This document shows positions 58,163-64,000 of a stretch of 64,000 nucleotides of DNA, piece by piece. A program made the position numbers and the translations under genes. This DNA comes from Leptobrachium leishanense (Eukaryota > Chordata > Amphibia > Anura > Megophryidae). The first letter of the stretch is position 1; each line of letters begins with the position of its first letter. Below the pieces are notes generated by a model that ran no database searches, was not told the origin of the DNA, and saw nothing but the letters and a program-made list of their open reading frames with translations. The DNA lies in contig CM019069.1 in the NCBI GenBank assembly GCA_009667805.1, positions 60,815,422 through 60,879,421 on the forward strand. The letters are read 5' to 3'.

Positions 58163-58489
58163 CCGCCGGTTTCCATCAGCTCCACGAACAGGCAGCCCGC
58201 AGCCATGTTTTCTGTGTCCCAGCGGCGCACTGTCTAACCGCCGCGGCCGCGCTACAGCATCCCTGCCCTGCATCCCACATTCGAAACTGGAGCAGGCACA
58301 TTGCATTGGCGCCACCCCCCGTGATCACGTGAGGGGGCGGTGCCAATGCGACGTGCCTGCTCCAGTTTCAAATGTGGGATGCATGGCAGAGACGCTGTAG
58401 CGCGGCCGCAGCAGTTAGTGCGCCGCTGGAACACAGAAAACATGGCTGAGGGCTGCCTGCCTGTTCCCGCAGCTGACGGAAACCGACGG
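58163..58489. repeat. Long imperfect palindrome, about 160-bp arms
   Basis: The centre is GTGATCAC (58321-58328). The arms run outward through GGGGTGGCGCC-type, CTGGAGCAGGCAC, CACATT-GAAACTGG, GCTACAGC, GCGGCCGC and TCTGTGTTCCAGCGGCGCAC segments, to GGTTTCC and GGAAACC at the ends. Small loops break the pairing. It lies in the hAT element near its right end. Confidence 0.88.
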
Positions 58490-59295
58490 GGCCCACTGTG
58501 CTTGGCCAAGCCAGGCCCCTACAGACCCACGGGCCCTCGGACAGTGCCCAAGTGCCCGATTGGTCAGTCCACCCCTGTGTGCACGTGAAACCCTGTGCAC
58601 ACTGAGGACCTTAGACTGGGAAAACTGAGGAACTGATTAATTGGCTATCTCTGCTACTGTGAAAGCAAAACACACTCATGCTCCCACGCTGACTCGCTCA
58701 CTTACCCACTGACATGCTCACTTGCGCTCTTTCATGGTTCACATACTCACTGTCTCACTCAAACTCCCTCGCAGGTCACTCATTCTCTCTTGTGCTGTCG
58801 CTTGATGCAAACTCTCTCGCTGTTTCTCTTGTGTTCTCTGCACCTTTTCTTGGTCTCTCTTGCTTTTTCTTGCTGGGCCTCTGCTTTATTTTTCTGTCTC
58901 TGTACCTTTTCTTGCTCTACCTCTCTCTGCTGTCTCTTTTTCTCCCTGTGGGTATTGATTTCTTTCCTTCACTGTCTCTGCTGTAGCTGGGAGTGAAAGA
59001 GTTACAGATTGGAATGGCACTCAGCCCTCCCCTCAGTTCACAGTGCAGGTGGGAGGTGGAGCAACTCAGTCGCCCATGCTCAGTGCATTTTTATGCATTC
59101 CACAGAATACACACTAACTGGTTAAATCAAAGTGTCTCCTGAGGTGGGGGTGGAAAACGCCCAGAAAGAAAAGCAGGTAAATATGAAAAAAATATCATAT
59201 CTACTTGCTTTTTATGCCTGCTGAATGAGATTCCTGGCTCACTCAAAAGGCATAGGAAGGCAAAAGGCAAAGAGAAAGCATGCATGTCCCTTTAC

Positions 59296-60738
59296 ATCTG
59301 GTCCTGTGACTCTCCGAACACATTGGAAGAGCAAACGATATCCCTGTCGGGCACAATGCCCAGAGGACCTACTCTCCTATGTTACTAAAAACCAGTCATA
59401 AACCACTAGAACGTATATTTTTATTAAGAGGTGGGGAAGAGCACATATGGGATGAGAGGAATGGGACAGAGGGACGTTTACTTTTAGGGAGACCAGTATT
59501 TGGATGGGGGTGGTAAATAGGAGTCATATTTGTGTTGAGATGGGGTGAGCAAGATGCACTATGAAAGTGAGTGGTTGGTGCAAAGCATAGAGGGGTGGAG
59601 AGGGCTGTGGTAGACTCCCAAAAATTCTTTAAGTCTAGAGTCATGAAAATATTAATGAATTTAGGTATAGGAACACCTGCCGGTATTAGAGGATACCTTC
59701 AGGTTTACTTGGGGAATACTATCATGGTTGGGTAACTCTGACATAGACGCAGTAGCACCTAAATTGCCAGAGGGTGAAAAGCTTTGGACATTCACCTTCC
59801 ATAGGCAAAGGTCTCTGGTATCTCCGGTCCTCAACCATTTGTCTGCCCAGACCACCACCACTGGCCTTTTGGGCTGATCATGTGATCCCTGCATGAAACA
59901 GTTGAGGGTGTTTTTCTAAAATGACAATTGTGATGAATTTAAAATGAAAATGCCATTTTAAGATAACATTTACACAGGATGAAAATAAATTCTACTTTTT
60001 TGGCTCATACTACAGTAAGAAATGCTTTTTCCGCCGTTCTTTACCCTAATTGTGAATAACCAATGCGTCCATAGAAAAAACTATGCTAACATTAGTGGGA
60101 TTAGCTAGGTGTGAAGGTCCTTGGGCCTAAAAGGGAGTCTTGTAAAAATTATTAGTGAGTCAGAAGCTTTGAAAGAAATTCTCCACAGATGATCTACAAA
60201 CAGCTGGTAAGGAAGGAGCTGCGGGTTTTGGAAGTCTTTGAAAATCCCTAATAAAACTCTTCAATACTTGGCTATATTTACAGGGTTTAGCTAAGCGAGC
60301 TGAAAAACATATATTTAGAATCTCAGCCTGACTAGTCACCTCATTCTAAAAGACGTATACAAAATACGAAATATATTACAATATATGCATGTAGCACTCA
60401 GATCATCAATTTAAAGACAAATGGTATTTTTTCTCAATGAATTGAAGAAGAAAAAAAGGAATAATGTATCGCAGTCTGTAAAGTATTTTTAGACGTTATT
60501 GACTTGATTTTTTTTCCAAACTGTTTCACTTTTTGAACCTATTTATCCAGGCATCTGGCCACCTAATAAATCACAGAAAGTACAAAGCAGTGAACTCAAT
60601 GTCCAACATGGCCCTGAAATTAATTGAAATAAACTTCAGACACAAATGGAACAGATCCTGCATCACATATTTTGGAATCAGTGTCCCTAGAGACCCACTG
60701 CTCCTCTAATGCAGTTAGTACACAGACATGAACCTATG
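59296..60738. other. No recognised feature
   Basis: About 1.4 kb of AT-rich sequence. No repeat end, splice-flanked frame or RNA gene was recognised. A downstream KIAA2012 exon was looked for here and not found. Confidence 0.45.
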
Positions 60739-60746
60739 TATTAGAG

Positions 60747-62935
60747 CAGTGGTTCTCAACCTGTGGACCCTCAGGACACACAGTTGTCCTTGGTCATTAA
60801 AGGGACACTCTAAGGAACATGACCACCTAAGCTATTTTAGGTGGTCATGATGCCCTGAGTATGCCCTTGTCTGTCCCCCCTCCCTCCGGTCAGCAGTTCA
60901 GCAGAAAAAGCTGAAAACAGCTGAGAGAGGCGGAGGAGTTTACTCCGCCCTCCCAGCTGTCAGTCAGCAGAGCGGGAATCATATTTCCCGCTTCTGCCGA
61001 CTTTTGCCGAGTAGGAGACGTCATCGCGCTTTCAGAGCGATGACGTCTCCAACTCGCCGCAGTAGCTGGCGGTAGCAGCTGAGGGTTAGTGTTGCGCGCA
61101 TCCTCTTGCGCGCAACACTAATCCTCAGAGGGAGCCGGGAGGAAGCCTGCCGATTGGCTGGCTTACGTGAGAGGCGCGCATGCGCTCTTCTCACGTAAAC
61201 CAGAAGGCAAGAAGAAGCAAGAAGGACGGGAACGGAAGAGGAGGGAGGTGAGTATATAAAAAAAAAGACGCCGCTGGAAACAAGTGGATTTTAGGGTAAG
61301 TATTACAGTTACACAAAAAAAATAAAAAAACAAAGCTTTATTAAGGGAATAGGGATAGATTAGGATAAAAAAACGGGGGTGTGTGATTTTTGAGTAGAGT
61401 GTTCCTTTAAGTCGCGACCCAAAAATAATTGAATTTCTGAAACATTATAATTTATTCCACAAAACGTGTGCAATATTCTGCAATGCATGCACTTTGTAAA
61501 CAAACAGGGATTCTTTCCATAAAGGATAGTGCAGTAATCGCAGAACTAGTGAAAACAAGTGTTTGCTGTAAAATAAACTAATTGAAACATATGAAGATAA
61601 CTTATTGAAAAACTGGGGAAGCTTCTTGCTCTTAATAAGTGTCTCAAAGTCTGGGGTGATGGTAGACAAAGCAACTCTAATTGAAATCACTACGGAATGA
61701 ATAAAATATAAAAAAAAACTTAACAAGCTCATCTGCTCCATGCTCCCTCGCCGTCTGTCTCTGCCGCTGTGCACATTATTTTTTCGCAGCAACCTGCCTT
61801 CCCTGAGCCTACACAATTTGTGTAGCTGAACGCTACGCTAATCGCATAAACTCAAGCTGGCCAAGAGATTGAGGTTTGGCGTTGCCTACTTCCTGAATCT
61901 ACGTTTTCAGTGCCTCAGAGACTGACTGAAGAACAATGGAATAGCTTGGACCACTGGGAAAGCACCATTGGTCCAAATCATTAAAAAAACACCTCCATGG
62001 GAGGCTGGCCTCCCATGCATTGATTGAGGTATTACAGTCATGTGACTGTCCTCATCTCGCACAGTCAGTGGGTGCGGGGCTGTGCTCTGGGTGTGACTGT
62101 TCACTGTGCTGGCACCTCCTCCCTGAAGGAGGGGGTAGTGTGCGGCTGCCTGGAGTGGACGATGCAGATCTTGGGGAGCACTGAACCTAAGTAACCTGTG
62201 TATATCTGGCTCTGATACTAGCCAGTGCCTCACCAGCCACTGACCTCACCGCACGTCCCTGGTATGCAGGGAGGCCGGGATCAGGAAGCCGTGTGTGATT
62301 CTGCTGAGAATTGTCAGTGTACAGTCTAGTTTTCTGCAGGGATTATCACATCAGGAGGAAGGCAGGAAAGGAAGAAGAATGAGAGGTTTATAGAGTAAAA
62401 GGGGGATAGAGGGAGAAAGGAGAGAAATTAGGAAAAATGGAGAGTAGGACATGGACAAGGACAGATGGAAAAATACACAGAAGGGCACACAGATATAGAT
62501 GGACAGACAGAATACCAGATATTCAGAAAGAAGGCTGCATAAATAGGTAAAAGGACAGATTAACAAAAGGACAATCAAATCTACATAGGGAGGCATACTT
62601 TACCCAACAGCCTTTTGCTTCATTGAGATGTGCATTGTGCACAGTGGCTCATGGTGTTGGGAGTACAGAGCTGCTGCCAGTCACTGAGTCCCACCCCACA
62701 CCTTCCCATTACAGATCCCCCCCTCCTTGCAATTACAGAGTATCTTACCTGATGCAGCGGGCCCCATGTGGCACCTGGGAACATTCAGAGGTAGCCGCCC
62801 CGCCTGGGACCCGCTGCTGCAGGTAAGATGAATCAGCAGGTCCCAGGCATTAGAGAGGGGCACTTGCCCCGTGACCCGGTCCACCCCTGGTCGCGACCCA
62901 CTTTTGGGTCACGACCCACCACTTGAGAAACACTG
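60747..62935. mobile_element. hAT-type element with exact 8-bp duplication
   Basis: It starts CAGTGGTTCTCAACCTGTGG and ends CCACTTGAGAAACACTG. The duplication TATTAGAG is exact (60739-60746, 62936-62943). A subterminal GTCGCGACCCACTTTTGGGT segment near the right end can fold with the following GTCACGACCC. It carries a nested TTAA element near its left end. No transposase frame was recognised in the remaining 1.6 kb. Confidence 0.85.
60801..61406. mobile_element. TTAA-flanked element nested in the hAT element
   Basis: It starts AGGGACACTCTAAGG and ends GAGTAGAGTGTTCCT, with TTAA on both sides (60797-60800, 61407-61410). The interior has hairpins: GAGACGTCATCGCGC pairs with GCGATGACGTCTC, and GTGTTGCGCGCA with TGCGCGCAACAC. 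Size 606 bp, non-coding. Confidence 0.85.
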
Positions 62936-62943
62936 TATTAGAG

Positions 62944-64000
62944 AATATATTCATAAGGTACTATATGCATCTGATATAGCACTACACTTGATGTCTTTTC
63001 TTATTTTACCTCACGTCCTGTGTGTTTTCAATATGCCTGTACATTTCAATATCTAATTTTTGTATGATTCTACACAGTAGAAGGTAGCATTTCATTTTTA
63101 TCTGTTCTGTTCTGTTGTAAACCTACAAGATGAGAAGAAAGCAGTTTAACATTGTAACCAGAAGCATGGTGTCCATACGTAAGATTAGAAATATATATTC
63201 TTGTAGTCGTCCAAAAAGATAATACCAATAATCAAGGAATGATCCCCAATCCAACCTAGCCATTAAGCCAACGTTTGGAGCCATTAGACGTAATGGCTCC
63301 AGGTTTTAGTTAATGGCTCCAGCAACTATCATAACCAAGTCTCAAGCAACTTGTGGCAGCTTGCTGTAAATTAGAAGCTCCTACACTTTGTATAGGAGCT
63401 GTTAATTTGTGACTACCTAGAGTAGAACAAGCTATTCCATGGTAGTTTCTTCTCCTTAAAACGAGCTGATATTCGAGAAAGATTACTGACTTTGACTTCT
63501 GATTCAAATTTTACCATAGCACCCGTGGTGCAGAGAGCAGCTCGATCCGCCGCTCCTTCGGCCAAAAGTAGCAGAAGACTGGGAACAAATAGCTTCCAGT
63601 GTCCTTCCATGGCTCCGAGTCCTGAATAACCCCGCTCAAGCAAGCTTTGCTGGGTTGCACTTGGCTTGATGGAGACCTATGGATTCCAGCAGTGGAATGT
63701 GGCGCCACTGTCTGTATCAGTTAGCAGCTCCTTATTATTACAGCTCGAGTCGATGATACGGAATCTCAGTCATAATAGAGTTAGTAAGAGGGAGCCTCTA
63801 ATGGTTATTGGCTTGCACAGATTTTTCTCCTGATTGGTTTGTTTTTACTAACTCAGTCTGAATTGGACCCAATATAAATCGATAGACAGATAAATGAAAA
63901 CCAGAGGAATATATAAAGAGAGAGATAGAATTAGATGCAGAAGAGAAATATATAGACGATACATATATTGGAGGTTATCCACTAAGTACCAGTGTTGCAG
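62944..64000. other. No identified gene; possible dispersed repeat
   Basis: Segments around 63580-63810 (GGAACAAATAGCTTCCAGTGTC and TGGCGCCACTG-type pieces) resemble 47750-47985 in part. No exon was recognised. Minus-strand frames up to 76 codons lack domains. Confidence 0.4.

Larger units (their letters stand above)
54350..58577. mobile_element. hAT-type element nested in the TTAA element
   Basis: It starts CAGGGGCGGACTGAC and ends GTCAGTCCACCCCTG. The duplication is TGTGCAGG / TGTGCACG (54342-54349, 58578-58585), with one mismatch. It carries the 54-bp units, a second tandem repeat, an LTR retrotransposon and a long palindrome. No hAT transposase was seen. Confidence 0.82.
54080..59291. 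mobile_element. TTAA-type element, outermost of a four-level nest
   Basis: It begins AGGGACATGCATGCC and ends AAGCATGCATGTCCCT. The left flank is TTAA (54076-54079) and the right flank is TTAC, one change from TTAA. Own sequence is about 54080-54341 and 58586-59291, including a CT-rich tract at 58690-58985. The rest is a nested hAT element. Confidence 0.65.

Noticed and set aside
58714..58996. A hydrophobic 90-codon frame resembling membrane segments
   Set aside because: It comes from a CT-rich low-complexity tract; both overlapping frames look hydrophobic for the same reason.
61445..61816. 123-codon minus-strand frame
   Set aside because: It lies inside a hAT-type element, with no domain and no splice context.

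Overview
The window is vertebrate nuclear DNA, most likely from an amphibian and probably a frog (inference). It has no operons or densely packed ORFs. Instead it shows spliced exons with GT/AG sites, one very long intron, and a dense mosaic of DNA transposons, MITEs, a tRNA-derived SINE, LINE 3' ends and two LTR elements. The transposon mix (Tc1-like elements with doubled repeats in their ends, TWA-flanked CpG-rich MITEs, TTAA-flanked elements, hAT-type elements with 8-bp duplications) is what one expects in anuran genomes. Nearly every open frame outside the exons is chance or transposon-derived.

Host gene. Two well supported coding exons on the + strand (20311-20589 and 49327-49489) join in phase 0 and read like vertebrate KIAA2012, an uncharacterised protein. 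A possible first coding exon lies at 19966-20058. The intron between the two good exons is about 28.7 kb and is largely transposon sequence. No later exon was recognised downstream.

Layout. 0.6-2.5 kb: two relatives of an unclassified element family with 3-bp target duplications. 2.9-5.8 kb: a LINE tail, hAT MITEs and Harbinger-like MITEs. 7.0-8.6 kb: a dead Tc1 copy on the minus strand. 9.2-13.9 kb: a broken Gypsy chromovirus-type LTR element that split a hAT MITE. 14-20 kb: scattered MITEs and a TTAA element, then the host exons. 20.6-27 kb: a Tc1 relic with a nested SINE and MITE, and two 0.9-kb 3-bp-duplication elements. 27.4-31.1 kb: a Harbinger-like MITE broken by a hAT element that carries a 2.5-kb CCCAGACCC-type satellite. 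31-48.8 kb: more of the same families, including several nested insertions. 49-51.7 kb: the host exon, more MITEs and a LINE end. 51.96-53.58 kb: a structurally intact Tc1 element with a full 340-residue transposase. 54.1-59.3 kb: a four-level nest (TTAA element > hAT > LTR element > LINE tail). 60.7-62.9 kb: a hAT-type element with a nested TTAA element.

How the parts relate. Target duplications let many insertions be ordered: where an element is split, the flanks rejoin cleanly once the inner element and one duplication copy are ignored. The SINE shares its 3' end with the LINE, which fits LINE-driven SINE mobilisation. The short and long 3-bp-duplication elements share termini, which fits one transposase moving both. 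The Tc1 copy at 52 kb is the only element here that looks capable of encoding its own intact transposase.
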